This document shows positions 1 through 8,225 of a DNA stretch of 64,000 nt, one piece after another. The notes under the pieces were generated by a model, which searched no databases, was not told the origin of the DNA, and saw only the letters and a list, made by a program, of their open reading frames with translations. Every line of letters begins with the position of its first letter. Within the stretch, counting starts at the first letter, position 1. The stretch is from positions 868,001-932,000 of the forward strand of contig OZ245855.1 of the NCBI GenBank assembly GCA_965229095.1. The letters are read 5' to 3'. This DNA comes from Taibaiella sp965229095. GTDB taxonomy: Bacteria; Bacteroidota; Bacteroidia; Chitinophagales; Chitinophagaceae. Position numbers and translations under genes: made by a program.

Positions 1-588
1 CGGGAAGAAAAACTTAAGGAGGAAAACATAGCCCTCCGGGCGCAAATCAACCCGCATTTCCTGTACAACACCTTGGATATGTTATACGCTAAGGCATTGG
101 GCAGGGACAAGGAATTGGCTGACGGGATACTGCGGCTCTCAGATGTAATGCGTTATTCGATCAAGCCGCAGGACGGTGGTACATTAGTGAATCTTGCAGA
201 GGAAGTTGAACATCTGCAAAATGTGATCGAAATCAATAGTCTGCGCTTTGGGCACTCCATCCATATTGCATTCAGCATATCAGGTGAAATAGAAGAAGCT
301 AAGATCGTTCCACTGGTATTGTTAACCCTGGTCGAAAATGTTTTTAAATATGGTGAGCTTAATAACCCTTCTTTTCCTGCCAGGATTCATTTGAGCGTAG
401 ATGATAAAGTAATCTTCTTTTCTACCTTTAACAAAAAGCGGACCGGCCCCAGGGAAATATCCAGCGGTATCGGACTGCAAAATGCTTTAAAGCGGTTGGA
501 TCGTGCCTACGGCGATCACTATTCATTTAAAATCATCGATCAGGCAGAGACATTCCAGACAGATTTGACTATTTACACTGACCAATAA
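1..588 (+). CDS. Sensor histidine kinase of the LytS/YehU type, 3' part only
   Basis: The reading frame is open from the first base, so this is the C-terminal 195 residues of a gene that begins outside the window. The H-box is NPHFLYN with the phospho-accepting His at residue 19 of the fragment, preceded by a helical stretch rich in Glu and Lys. An N-box (LTLVENVFKYG) and a glycine box (SGIGLQNALKRL) follow, the usual layout of the His_kinase/HATPase_c family that pairs with LytTR regulators. It would autophosphorylate and pass phosphate to the regulator that starts 8 bases downstream. Any sensor or membrane part lies upstream, so the signal cannot be judged. An ATG at 73 also exists, but starting there would remove the H-box, so it is not the start. 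Confidence 0.93.
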   Translation, partial: REEKLKEENIALRAQINPHFLYNTLDMLYAKALGRDKELADGILRLSDVMRYSIKPQDGGTLVNLAEEVEHLQNVIEINSLRFGHSIHIAFSISGEIEEAKIVPLVLLTLVENVFKYGELNNPSFPARIHLSVDDKVIFFSTFNKKRTGPREISSGIGLQNALKRLDRAYGDHYSFKIIDQAETFQTDLTIYTDQ

Positions 589-596
589 TATAGCTT

Positions 597-1316
597 ATGA
601 TCAACTGTATCATTGTCGATGATGAGCAGCACTCTATTGACATTTTAAAGCATCATGTAGCGCAGACTGACTATTTGAACCTGCTCCTGGCTACCACCAA
701 TGCGACCGAAGCCCTGCAGCTTATTAATTCGGGAACAGTAGATTTGCTCTTTCAGGATGTACAGATGCCCGAAATATCCGGCATTGATGTTGTAGAGGCT
801 ATAAATGGGCGTTGTAAAGTAATCTTGACTACGGCTTATGAGAAATATGCTTTGGATGGCTTTGATCTTAATGTTGTTGATTTCCTTTTAAAACCCATTT
901 CTTTTCCAAGATTTATTAAAGCTGTACAGAAGGTAGTCTCAACAGTAAATGTGTCTCGGGAGACAACTAAATCTGAGACGCAACCGGATTTTATTTATGT
1001 GAAAACGGGAATTAAAAGCAATGTGACCAAAGTCGTGCTTTCCACCATAGACTATATTGAAAGCGTGAAGAATTATGCTACAATCCATCATGAAGGGAAA
1101 AAAACACTCGTCCATATCAGTATGAAAGAACTGGAAGCTTCTTTACCAGATAGCCTTTTTATTCGGGTGCATAAATCTTTTATCGTGCCTTACTCACGGA
1201 TAGAGCACGTAGAGGGCAGCCAAATTAAGCTAAAGAATCAGAAAAGCATTATTCTATTAGGGGAAACCTATAGGGCCTCATTTTGGGAGCAGATCAAGAA
1301 AAGGACTGTTGGATAA
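597..1316 (+). CDS. LytTR-family response regulator
   Basis: This 239-residue protein has an N-terminal receiver domain (acidic pair D8/D9, phospho-acceptor D54 in FQDVQMPE, T79, K99 in LLKP) and a C-terminal LytTR DNA-binding domain from about residue 135, starting near DFIYVKTG and including the YIESVKNYATIHH segment. It is the cognate regulator of the upstream kinase, with only 8 bases between them. The family binds tandem direct repeats in promoters. A small secreted-peptide gene lies about 360 bases downstream on the same strand and could be a target, but no matching operator was identified. Confidence 0.95.
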   Translation: MINCIIVDDEQHSIDILKHHVAQTDYLNLLLATTNATEALQLINSGTVDLLFQDVQMPEISGIDVVEAINGRCKVILTTAYEKYALDGFDLNVVDFLLKPISFPRFIKAVQKVVSTVNVSRETTKSETQPDFIYVKTGIKSNVTKVVLSTIDYIESVKNYATIHHEGKKTLVHISMKELEASLPDSLFIRVHKSFIVPYSRIEHVEGSQIKLKNQKSIILLGETYRASFWEQIKKRTVG

Positions 1317-1422
1317 CGGTACTGAGCTGCTAAGCTCATATACCTATGAGAAAATACCTTTTTAGAATAGGCAGTCAATAAAAGCAAAGCCTGCGAGTTC
1401 CGAGCATAAGGCTTCTAATACC

Positions 1423-1441
1423 CCGGTTGTGATACAACCGG
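1423..1441. repeat. Perfect 8-bp hairpin in the intergenic region
   Basis: CCGGTTGT and ACAACCGG flank the loop GAT. It has no T-tract, so it is not a typical terminator. It could act at the end of the two-component transcript. The rest of 1317-1621 shows no gene. Confidence 0.45.
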
Positions 1442-1612
1442 ACATCTAGCCGTTTTCGCGCGCAGCAGGAAATGACACTTTCATGAATCAAGTGGAAAAC
1501 CTGGGGGCGTCACCACAGCCAGGCCCTAACTTTTCCCACTTCCAACCTGCTACTATTTATCCTGAATCCCCAACTTTTCCGATTGATCTGGTTTTTCGAC
1601 CACATTGATGAA

Positions 1613-1649
1613 CACTGCAAATTTGATGCAGTGCTAAGCAGTAGCTTTG
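1613..1649 (+). promoter_or_regulatory. Probable promoter of the lanthipeptide precursor gene
   Basis: TAGCTTTG at 1642-1649 matches the Bacteroidota -7 element TAnnTTTG. TTTG at 1622-1625 is a candidate upstream element with a spacer of 16, slightly short. An inverted repeat, CACTGCA (1613-1619) and TGCAGTG (1627-1633), covers the upstream element and could be an operator. The distance from the -7 box to the ATG is about 24 bases. Confidence 0.5.
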
Positions 1650-1673
1650 TCTTTCACAAAACCAAACAGTTAA

Positions 1674-1928
1674 ATGAAAAAAAGGAATTTGAATCTTAGC
1701 CGAAAACTGAACTTAGGCAAGGAAAAGGTTGGTACACTCACAAACGATCAATCAGGTAATATTATTGGTGGAGCAACCGCCGGGGCCCAATGCCAGAGTG
1801 TTAATAATCAGGAGACCTGTGGTCGTGATTGTACTTCGGCCTTGTGTACCTGGGTGACACTTACTCCGGATTGTCTTACCGCAGCTACCTGCAACGGTAC
1901 TTCTTGTTTAACAGTTGTCTGCGGGTGA
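1674..1928 (+). CDS. Class I lanthipeptide precursor peptide (Bacteroidota leader type)
   Basis: This 84-residue peptide begins with a Lys/Leu/Asn-rich leader (MKKRNLNLSRKLNLGKE) and has a GG site near residues 32-33, like the class I lanthipeptide precursors of Bacteroidota such as the pinensin group. The region after GG holds eight Cys and many Thr/Ser (QCQS, ETCG, DCTS, ATCNGTSC, VVCG), as needed for lanthionine rings. A promoter precedes it and a terminator follows it. No LanB, LanC or exporter gene is visible in the window, so the modifying enzymes would have to be upstream of the window or elsewhere. The identification rests on leader style and core composition; another Cys-rich secreted RiPP is possible. 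Confidence 0.72.
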   Translation: MKKRNLNLSRKLNLGKEKVGTLTNDQSGNIIGGATAGAQCQSVNNQETCGRDCTSALCTWVTLTPDCLTAATCNGTSCLTVVCG

Positions 1929-1955
1929 TGTTAAAGAAATAAATAATAACGGATC

Positions 1956-1979
1956 GCCACCTTAATCGGTGGCTTTTTT
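1956..1979 (+). terminator. Rho-independent terminator after the lanthipeptide gene
   Basis: Stem GCCACC/GGTGGC with loop TTAATC, followed by six T. It lies 28 bases after the stop codon. Confidence 0.85.
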
Positions 1980-2141
1980 GTGTACAGATTTTGCTTACTT
2001 ATTGCAGGCACAACAAAGTATTACCAATCCAATCTTTGATGTACTGTATGGAGATATCTTCCCTTCTTCTTCAAACAGTGGAAGGCCTAGAGTGGACAAA
2101 AGCATTGCCTAAACTCCTTACAGGGTCGTTGCCGCAGACAA

Positions 2142-2426
2142 AACCCGCAACAGCTTTCTATTTCGGAACAGGAAATAGTTAGAACAGAATGTTTGAATAA
2201 AGAATATGATAGTTGGCCACTTATCAGTATTTACTATCGGTTGTTAAGGGAAAGGAAGATTCATTGTAGCCTTAGCTCATTTTACAAATATTGCCGGCTG
2301 CTCGACATTACCTGAAAAAATATAAGGAAGCCCCAAAAATATATCCCTTTTCGAACGGACGAATCCTTTCATCTTTTGAAACGAATTAGATTTCCGTGTA
2401 AGCATGTTGTTCCATTCTCGCCTTAA
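2142..2426 (+). pseudogene. Decayed IS3-like transposase fragment
   Basis: One frame reads through an N-terminal transposase-like region (PQQLSISEQEI, DSWPLISIYY, SLSSFYKYCRLLDI) similar to the HTH part of Bacteroidota integrase-core transposases, which usually carry a 'hWPhxShYYxhLR...FYKY' pattern. An in-frame TGA at 2313-2315 interrupts it, no integrase core follows, and the frame ends at 2424. The fragment sits just outside the presumed left end of the ICE. The stretch 1980-2141 shows nothing I can identify. The family call is by resemblance only. Confidence 0.45.
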
Positions 2427-2464
2427 ACAGCCCCAATAATGTGGCAGAAACGGGAGAAAGTTTT

Positions 2465-2506
2465 TTGGAAAAAAATACTACCCGAAGGGTGGAGATTTTT
2501 TTCCAA
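2465..2506. repeat. Left copy of an inverted repeat flanking the serine recombinase
   Basis: This near-palindrome runs from TTGGAAAAAAAT to ATTTTTTTCCAA around the core CTACCC-GAA-GGGTGG. A second copy in opposite orientation lies at 4856-4900. On the minus strand the core hairpin is followed by TATTTTTTT, so it could also terminate the recombinase transcript. Its use as recombination site or terminator is not settled by the sequence. The stretch 2507-2816 has no convincing gene. Confidence 0.6.
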
Positions 2507-2816
2507 AAACCGTAGGCCAACGCAGCGAAGCGGAGTGCAGACTTTCGTACGTGCACTGGCACATATTATCTTTGTGAAAGGCGGGGTATGAAACGTAGTA
2601 AAATATAATTTTCCATTCTCATGAAACAAGGTCTAATGAAAGTTCAATAAATACACTTCGATTTTGGTTCCAAATTAAAACTTATTTTGTATCTTAGTAT
2701 CAAATAAGTTCTTGCCAATTCGCTACAAACACTAACAAACTGTAAGGGTAGTAAAAAGGGTACCAATAAATACTTTTGGTCTTATCTAACTCTATATCAG
2801 TGGCTTAAAAAATAGA

Positions 2817-4370
2817 TTACGTTCCCAGCGGAATCACTTCTTGGGACAAGTCTAAAAAAGAAAGACTTGTCCCATTTTTTTTGCCCTGTAATTTGCTGGT
2901 ATTCTGATAAATAAGCATAATCGCAGAATTGATTTTTTGAGTTCGATGTCGTGTGCCGTCAAATTCCAAAAATTCAGGGAACATCGAACTTATTATTGTG
3001 CGTTTTTCTTCAATATCCCCATTTTCATAGCGTCTATCAATGTTTGCCACCTTTTTTAAAGTTGATGCTACTAAGTCCCTTATTTCAGTTCCTACCGAAG
3101 CTAAATTGTTCAACTGCACTTCCAATTTCTCAATCCGGCCTTTGGTTAATTTCTTCACTTCCTGAAAATCATCATCGGCCATTTCACCATCTGCGTTTTT
3201 TAATAGTGCATTTTGATAACGCTTGTTCAGTGTGTCAATCTCACTTATGATATTGGCTCTTTCGCTGTTTTGGGCTTTAGTTTTATTGTTGAAATCTCTT
3301 ATAAAGGCTTCAATGAAAATATCCACCATGCCTTCCTTTGGAGATAGATACTGCAATTGTTTTACAAATGCCTCATTAGCGGCTTCCGCTTTGAACCGTG
3401 TGCCGCAAGATGAACTACAATGATAATAGTTGTAGTAATTACCCATCTTACCTTTTGAAGCACTACCCGTTAGCATTCGTTCGCACTTAGGGCATTTAAG
3501 AAAGCCCCTAAGCGGTAGATTGTCCATTGCCACTATCTTGGGCTTAATAACCCTTTTTCTGCCATCGAGAACATCCTGAACGTCTGCAAACATCTTTTCG
3601 CTAATAAGCGGTTCATGTTGCCCCATTACAAAATATCCCTGTTCTTCTTTATAAGGTGGGATGAAAATTTTGCCGCAATACAATGGGTTTCGCAATGCTA
3701 CCCAAAAGTTATTCTTACTAAACCTACCGTTACCATTGGTCTTTGCCCGCACCATTTTCCATATCTGCTCTGTGTTGAAATTGTTTGCTACAATTTGTTC
3801 AAATGCCCATTTCAAAACAGGAGCCTCGACATCATGAGGTGCGATGAACTTCTTTTTATCCTCTGATATTTTATTTGTATATCCCAATGGAGCCGTACCC
3901 ATATACCGCCCTTCTTTCTTTGCACGGCGCATCCCATGAAAGACATTCAATGCCCTCCTGTCATTTTCTACCTCCGGTGCAGCAAGATAGAATGCCAGCA
4001 TGATTTTGTTTTCGGGAATGGTAAGGTCTAAGGGCTGTTCGATTGCACCCGGCTCTACTCCAAACGTCCGTAACTGATTAATCATCTGATAAGCATCGCC
4101 AGCATTTCTACTGAACCTATCCCACTTAGTGAATAACAATAATGCTCCCGACTTGCTGTTTTTTGACTTGCGTAGATTGGATAAATATTTTTGCCATTCC
4201 GGGCGTTTGAAAGACTTTGCCGAATGGTCTTCTATATAAATATTTCTTATCGAAATGCCCTTGATTTCGCAATATTTTCTTAGACGTTCTTCCTGGTCAC
4301 GTTGTGAATATCCTTTGTCCGCCTGTTCATCGGTTGATACACGTATGTACAAATCTGCTTTCCTCATCAC
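2817..4370 (-). CDS. Large serine recombinase (putative ICE integrase)
   Basis: The protein has 517 residues. The N-terminal resolvase domain starts with LYIRVSTDEQ, where Ser12 is the expected catalytic nucleophile, and continues to about residue 150. A recombinase domain follows (LGYTNKI ... WVALRNPLYCGK), then a zinc ribbon (CPKCERML ... CSSSCGTRF) and a C-terminal coiled-coil-rich region from about residue 360. This is the full layout of large serine integrases, which join attP and attB without homology. No tyrosine integrase was found in the element, so this is the best candidate for its integration and excision. It lies at the left edge and points outward. A 53-residue gene lies 24 bases upstream, probably cotranscribed. 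Confidence 0.93.
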   Translation of the reverse strand: MMRKADLYIRVSTDEQADKGYSQRDQEERLRKYCEIKGISIRNIYIEDHSAKSFKRPEWQKYLSNLRKSKNSKSGALLLFTKWDRFSRNAGDAYQMINQLRTFGVEPGAIEQPLDLTIPENKIMLAFYLAAPEVENDRRALNVFHGMRRAKKEGRYMGTAPLGYTNKISEDKKKFIAPHDVEAPVLKWAFEQIVANNFNTEQIWKMVRAKTNGNGRFSKNNFWVALRNPLYCGKIFIPPYKEEQGYFVMGQHEPLISEKMFADVQDVLDGRKRVIKPKIVAMDNLPLRGFLKCPKCERMLTGSASKGKMGNYYNYYHCSSSCGTRFKAEAANEAFVKQLQYLSPKEGMVDIFIEAFIRDFNNKTKAQNSERANIISEIDTLNKRYQNALLKNADGEMADDDFQEVKKLTKGRIEKLEVQLNNLASVGTEIRDLVASTLKKVANIDRRYENGDIEEKRTIISSMFPEFLEFDGTRHRTQKINSAIMLIYQNTSKLQGKKNGTSLSFLDLSQEVIPLGT

Positions 4371-4394
4371 AACAATTTTTCATATCACACTTAT

Positions 4395-4556
4395 TTAAAG
4401 ACATCCCCGCAAATATTGGTCAACTGCTATGTGAGCAATTTTTTTCACAAACTCTAAAATGATTTTAGCTTCCTCTATATCAACATGAGTTCCCTTCTTC
4501 TTCAAAATCTGCATCACTCTTTCAGGAGTTAAATCAGTCGCTTTTTCACTTTCCAT
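4395..4556 (-). CDS. Small conserved-looking protein upstream of the recombinase
   Basis: This 53-residue ORF (MESEKATDLTPERVMQ...) is Lys/Glu-rich and mostly helical, with an LTPERVMQILKKKGT segment and a C-terminal IILEFVKKIAH helix. It ends 24 bases before the recombinase start on the same strand. Similar short ORFs often precede recombinases in Bacteroidota elements, which supports it being real. A role as helper or regulator of recombination is a guess from position. Confidence 0.6.
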   Translation of the reverse strand: MESEKATDLTPERVMQILKKKGTHVDIEEAKIILEFVKKIAHIAVDQYLRGCL

Positions 4557-4650
4557 CTTCAACTCTTTTTAGTTGTTACCACTGCGGATTATTCCGTTTT
4601 GGTAAACTTAAACAGTAAGCTGAAAGGGCTTCTACTATTGTCTTTTCGTA

Positions 4651-4676
4651 GCATTATTTGGCATTATTTGGCATTC
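4651..4676. repeat. Tandem 10-bp repeat upstream of the recombinase operon
   Basis: GCATTATTTG occurs twice in direct tandem (4651-4660, 4661-4670), followed by the partial copy GCATTC. It lies about 95 bases upstream of the small gene at 4556 and may be a protein-binding site. The rest of 4557-5089 has no gene I can support apart from the inverted repeat at 4856-4900. Confidence 0.45.
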
Positions 4677-4855
4677 ATACAGCCTTTAGAAATTCAGTAA
4701 ACCGGAAGCAAAATTTCTATCCAATCAGAACCATTTGCCAATGCCATTTTCATTGTTTCCACGGTTTTTTATTCAAAGAGCCAGTATGCCGTTTTGTTCC
4801 GTTTCAAGAGCAAAGGTATTTCCGTGTTCTTAACGCAGCCACAAGGTCATGCAAG

Positions 4856-4900
4856 TTTGAAAAAAAATCTCCACCCTTTGGGTAGTATTTTTTCCCAAAA
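4856..4900. repeat. Right copy of the inverted repeat flanking the serine recombinase
   Basis: The sequence matches the reverse complement of 2465-2506 almost base for base (AAATCTCCACCCTT, then GGGTAGTATTTTTT), with small indels in the A/T runs. It lies inside a larger imperfect palindrome whose outer arms are CACAAGGT and ACCTTGTG. With the left copy it brackets the recombinase and the 53-residue gene. Confidence 0.6.
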
Positions 4901-5089
4901 CCTTGTGTCGGCTAAACACTAACCTTTTTCTGCTCGTGAAACGAAACATAGCATACTCCGGCTCTTTAGACGAAAAAAAAATGTCAAGTATGAAGATTAA
5001 CAGCATTGGAAATGGTAATAAGGAAACGAAACAGCACCTCCTCTCATTACCGAATAAATCAATTCAAATCACGAGTAAACACTAAAGCA

Positions 5090-5626
5090 ATGACACATCA
5101 AATCAATATATCAGAAGCAGCCGTATATGTTGGAACATACGCAAAATACAATGACGGTTCAATATTCGGGAAATGGCTCAACCTGTCCGACTATGCAGAC
5201 AAAGAAGAATTTTACGCCGCCTGTCATGAACTCCACAACGATGAGGAAGACCCCGAATTTATGTTTCAGGATTACGAGAATATCCCGGAGGGCTTAATAA
5301 GTGAATGCTCCATAAGCGACAACATTTTTGAGGTTATAGAGGCATTCGAGAATATGGAGGAAAGCCAAAAAGAACCTTTCCTAATATGGTGCAATAACGG
5401 ACACCGCAAGTTATCGGAGGAAGATATAAACGACCTAATCAGTGATTTTGAAAGCGACTACATCGGCGAATATAGCAGTGATGAAGATTTTGCAAGGGAG
5501 CTGGCCGAAGAAAGAAGCGACCTAAGCGACTTTGCAAAGCAGTATTTCGATTATGAGGCTTACGCAAGAGACTTGTTTTTAAGCGACTATTGGAGCGATG
5601 GCGGCTATGTGTTCTATAATTCATAA
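5090..5626 (+). CDS. ardA: Antirestriction protein ArdA
   Basis: From the ATG at 5090 the protein has 178 residues, the normal ArdA size. It begins TVYVGTYAKYN-like (AAVYVGTYAKYNDGSIFGKW) and is very acidic (DNEEDPEF, DFESDYIGEYSSDEDF, LFLSDYWSDGGYVF), which is how ArdA mimics about 42 bp of B-form DNA and blocks type I restriction enzymes. An in-frame ATG at 5006 would add 28 unrelated residues, so 5090 is preferred. It sits near the left ICE end, as expected for a gene that protects incoming DNA. A strong terminator follows. Confidence 0.93.
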   Translation: MTHQINISEAAVYVGTYAKYNDGSIFGKWLNLSDYADKEEFYAACHELHNDEEDPEFMFQDYENIPEGLISECSISDNIFEVIEAFENMEESQKEPFLIWCNNGHRKLSEEDINDLISDFESDYIGEYSSDEDFARELAEERSDLSDFAKQYFDYEAYARDLFLSDYWSDGGYVFYNS

Positions 5627-5683
5627 ATAGCGTTTACGGGAGCGGGTTTACCGCTCCTATATCTTAGTCCGGAAAACCGGGCG

Positions 5684-5726
5684 GCAAAAAGACACTCCCT
5701 CCCGATGGTCGGGACAGTCTTTTTGC
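5684..5726. terminator. Strong hairpin terminator after ardA
   Basis: Outer arms GCAAAAAGAC (5684-5693) and GTCTTTTTGC (5717-5726) enclose an inner CCCGA/TCGGG stem. The symmetric A and T runs would allow termination in both directions. No gene was seen in 5727-5972. Confidence 0.75.
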
Positions 5727-5972
5727 TTTAATGCGGCGCAACCCCTTTGCAAAATGCCCCTCTACAAATCCACCCTTTCCTCATTTTACCAAACAGGTTG
5801 CGGGTTTGTTATTGGGATATTCATTATCCCATTTATTGTTTTAGTAGTGCGTGTCGTTGTTCGACCTGATTTATAAAGGAAATATTTATTAAATTTGAAA
5901 ATGAACAAAATAGCTACGTATATGTAAGGAAAAAAGTCATATTATGGTAGTTATTAAATATATCAACCAAAT

Positions 5973-6965
5973 ATGGCGAAAACAGTTAATCAGGCTTTCG
6001 ATGAGTTTAATCTCAATACCGTCAACCTTTTAAAATCTACAACCGATACTGCAAGGAGTAGCAGGGATTGGCTTATAGAGCAGCTTTTAAGTTTTCCCAA
6101 AAGCATTGCCAATTTTCCCAAAGATTATCCTGAACGACATATAAAATTCGGTTCTTTCGCAAGAAACACCAAGATACGTCCACTGGATGATATAGACCTT
6201 ATGTATTGCTTGCATGGCGGAAATGCTTATTATTCAGTTGATACGTATAACTCTTCCAAATACCATATCCACACTCCCAATGCCGTCAACGAACTTAAAA
6301 TATTGTCGGATGAATATAATGTTCTCAACTCTATACGAGTTGTCAATACATTGGTAAGTGCCTTGAAAAATGTACCGCAATATTCCAATGCTGAAGCCAA
6401 GCGTAATCAGGAAGCTGCGGTATTAAATTTAACTTCTTATACATGGAGCTATGACATTGTTCCATGCTTCTACACAGTACATGGTTTTTACCTTATACCT
6501 GATGGCGCTGGAAATTGGAAAGCTACTAACCCTGGCATAGACACTAATAATATCAGTCAGACAAATAGCAGTTATGGAGGAAAAGTATATCAGCTTGTAA
6601 GAACTTTGAAATATTGGAATGCAAACTTTACCTCCCCCCAAATCGGTTCTTATCTTTTTGAAGTATTGATACTCAACTTCGTTAAGAATAAGGGCAGTCA
6701 GAACACTTATAATGATTTAAACATACGCGATTTCTTTTCTTATCTGCATCAAATAATTCACTACGATATACAAGACCCTAAAGGCATTCAAGGTAATATT
6801 AATGTTTTAACAGTCGAACAACGTCAGCGTATTTCCAATAAGGCCAAAGAATGTTATGATGTTGCTGCCACCGCCGTTGATTATGAATTAAACAAAAAAG
6901 ACCAGCAAAAATCCATTGAACAATGGATTAAAATTTTCGGAGCAAATTTTCCTAAGTATGAGTGA
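5973..6965 (+). CDS. CD-NTase (CBASS nucleotidyltransferase)
   Basis: This 330-residue protein has the CD-NTase/SMODS active site: GS at residues 60-61 (KFGSFARNT), D73 and D75 in LDDIDLM, and a third Asp, D161, in SYDIVPCF. On phage infection such enzymes make a cyclic di- or oligonucleotide that switches on the adjacent effector. The next gene overlaps by 8 bases and encodes a four-TM protein, so this is a compact type I CBASS-like pair without Cap2/Cap3 helpers. It lies between ardA and the transfer genes as ICE cargo. Which clade it belongs to and which product it makes cannot be told from the sequence alone. Its role in defence is inferred from family and context. Confidence 0.88.
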   Translation: MAKTVNQAFDEFNLNTVNLLKSTTDTARSSRDWLIEQLLSFPKSIANFPKDYPERHIKFGSFARNTKIRPLDDIDLMYCLHGGNAYYSVDTYNSSKYHIHTPNAVNELKILSDEYNVLNSIRVVNTLVSALKNVPQYSNAEAKRNQEAAVLNLTSYTWSYDIVPCFYTVHGFYLIPDGAGNWKATNPGIDTNNISQTNSSYGGKVYQLVRTLKYWNANFTSPQIGSYLFEVLILNFVKNKGSQNTYNDLNIRDFFSYLHQIIHYDIQDPKGIQGNINVLTVEQRQRISNKAKECYDVAATAVDYELNKKDQQKSIEQWIKIFGANFPKYE

Positions 6966-7734
6966 GTATTACAATCCTATCAGAGAATCATTTAAGCTGG
7001 CTAAGAAGCTGGACAGATTATCATTTAATATTCTTATTGCATCAGCAGTACTAACATTGATAAATTTCATATTTACCAATTATTTTACTGAATTGAAATA
7101 TTATGCAGAAATTGCAAGTAATGCCAATACCGTTGTTATCCTTTTATACGCTATCCTAAAATTCGGCATTAGCTATATTATTTTCCATACATCATTTGAC
7201 AAGAGAGCTGATTTTATTGACCATTCATTCGGAACAAGTTATTCAGCAGAGCGTTCCAACGGGTATTACAACAATGATACAGTAGAAACAGGTATTCTTC
7301 GTATGGGAGCAAATAGTTTTGAAAGTTGTTTTTTCACCTATAATCTTTCCATCAAATCATTGCGCTCAAAATGGGTTATTAATTTGGCAATTATAGTTTT
7401 TGTAATCTCTATTGCACTTCAAGGGTATAATACTGTCCTGTCTATGGTCATACAGCTTACCTTGCCCATATTTCTTATTTCTGATGCCATTAATCATTCA
7501 ATATTTTGCCTCCGTATGAAGAATATTCTGGACAGTTATTGCAGGTTATATAATGACCTAATAGGCGAAAGCGATATAAAGAAAAAAGAACCGGAAATAA
7601 TTCTATTGGTATTGAATTATGAAACCACGTTAGCCACCTTTAACCTTTTGGTAAGTGAAAATACCTATAATAAATTCAATCCAAAATTGTCGGCAGATTG
7701 GGAGAAGATAAAAGAACAGTATAAACTCAATTAG
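6958..7734 (+). CDS. Four-TM putative pore-forming CBASS effector (S-4TM-like)
   Basis: The start at 6958 overlaps the CD-NTase stop by 8 bases (ATGAGTGA) and gives 258 residues; an in-frame upstream start at 6916 would lie inside the CD-NTase gene. Four hydrophobic segments are visible at about residues 21-40, 54-72, 134-152 and 155-176, in two pairs separated by a soluble loop containing DFIDHSFGTSY and NNDTVETGI. The C-terminal 80 residues are soluble. This matches the S-4TM type of SMODS-associated effector, which is thought to damage the inner membrane when it binds the cyclic nucleotide. Translational coupling would keep enzyme and effector in proportion. The S-4TM assignment is by topology and operon. 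Confidence 0.75.
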   Translation: MSEYYNPIRESFKLAKKLDRLSFNILIASAVLTLINFIFTNYFTELKYYAEIASNANTVVILLYAILKFGISYIIFHTSFDKRADFIDHSFGTSYSAERSNGYYNNDTVETGILRMGANSFESCFFTYNLSIKSLRSKWVINLAIIVFVISIALQGYNTVLSMVIQLTLPIFLISDAINHSIFCLRMKNILDSYCRLYNDLIGESDIKKKEPEIILLVLNYETTLATFNLLVSENTYNKFNPKLSADWEKIKEQYKLN

Positions 7735-8165
7735 TTTCGTATTAAAGGATATTGCTTCACTAACTCGAAAATACCTTTGCTGAAATATTTTTTGCCTGCA
7801 TTCAATGCTCTAATGGCGGTTGTTATTTCGTCCGGGTCGGCGAATTTCAGCACATAGCCTGATACACCTATTTTCAGCATATTCCCAATACTTTCTTCGC
7901 TATCAGTAGTGCTTGACATCAGTACCTTTAAATTGGGGTATTCTTCAAGCAACAGTTTAGCCGTTGCAAAATTTTCTTCAACGATGCAGACATCGGGCAA
8001 ACCGTAATCCAGTATCTTTTTTACAGCATCCTGTCCATTATCGGCTCGAAATAAAATCGCAAAGTCTGAATTTTCAAGCTGCTTCGCCGAGAGGTTCCGA
8101 AGTATCGCATTATCATCTACAATGGCTACCCGGACTGTTTTTTTGTTTTCGTTTGCAGTGTCCAT
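7731..8165 (-). CDS. Stand-alone receiver-like protein lacking the phospho-Asp
   Basis: The 144 residues are almost only a receiver fold: acidic patch VDDN (D17/D18), LPDVCIVEENF, the SSTT segment and a YVLKFADPDEI segment with the conserved Lys. At the position of the phospho-accepting Asp there is Glu (IVEE), so normal phosphorylation is not expected; Glu could mimic an active state. There is no DNA-binding domain. The gene converges on the CBASS operon with a 4-base overlap of stop ends, and lies downstream of the tra operon on the same strand. It may be an ICE regulator working by protein contact. Function is unknown. Confidence 0.75.
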   Translation of the reverse strand: MDTANENKKTVRVAIVDDNAILRNLSAKQLENSDFAILFRADNGQDAVKKILDYGLPDVCIVEENFATAKLLLEEYPNLKVLMSSTTDSEESIGNMLKIGVSGYVLKFADPDEITTAIRALNAGKKYFSKGIFELVKQYPLIRN

Positions 8166-8225
8166 AATATCTGTTTTTTAGAAATGGAGCCTGCGCAAAA
8201 AAATAGCGTAGGCGACCACACTTAC

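Noticed and set aside
2423..2629. 68-codon frame on the minus strand over the left inverted repeat
   Set aside because: It is made largely of the palindrome and its flank; the composition is not protein-like.
4903..5089. Upstream frames before ardA
   Set aside because: They overlap or extend ardA without family similarity; the ArdA family start fits 5090.
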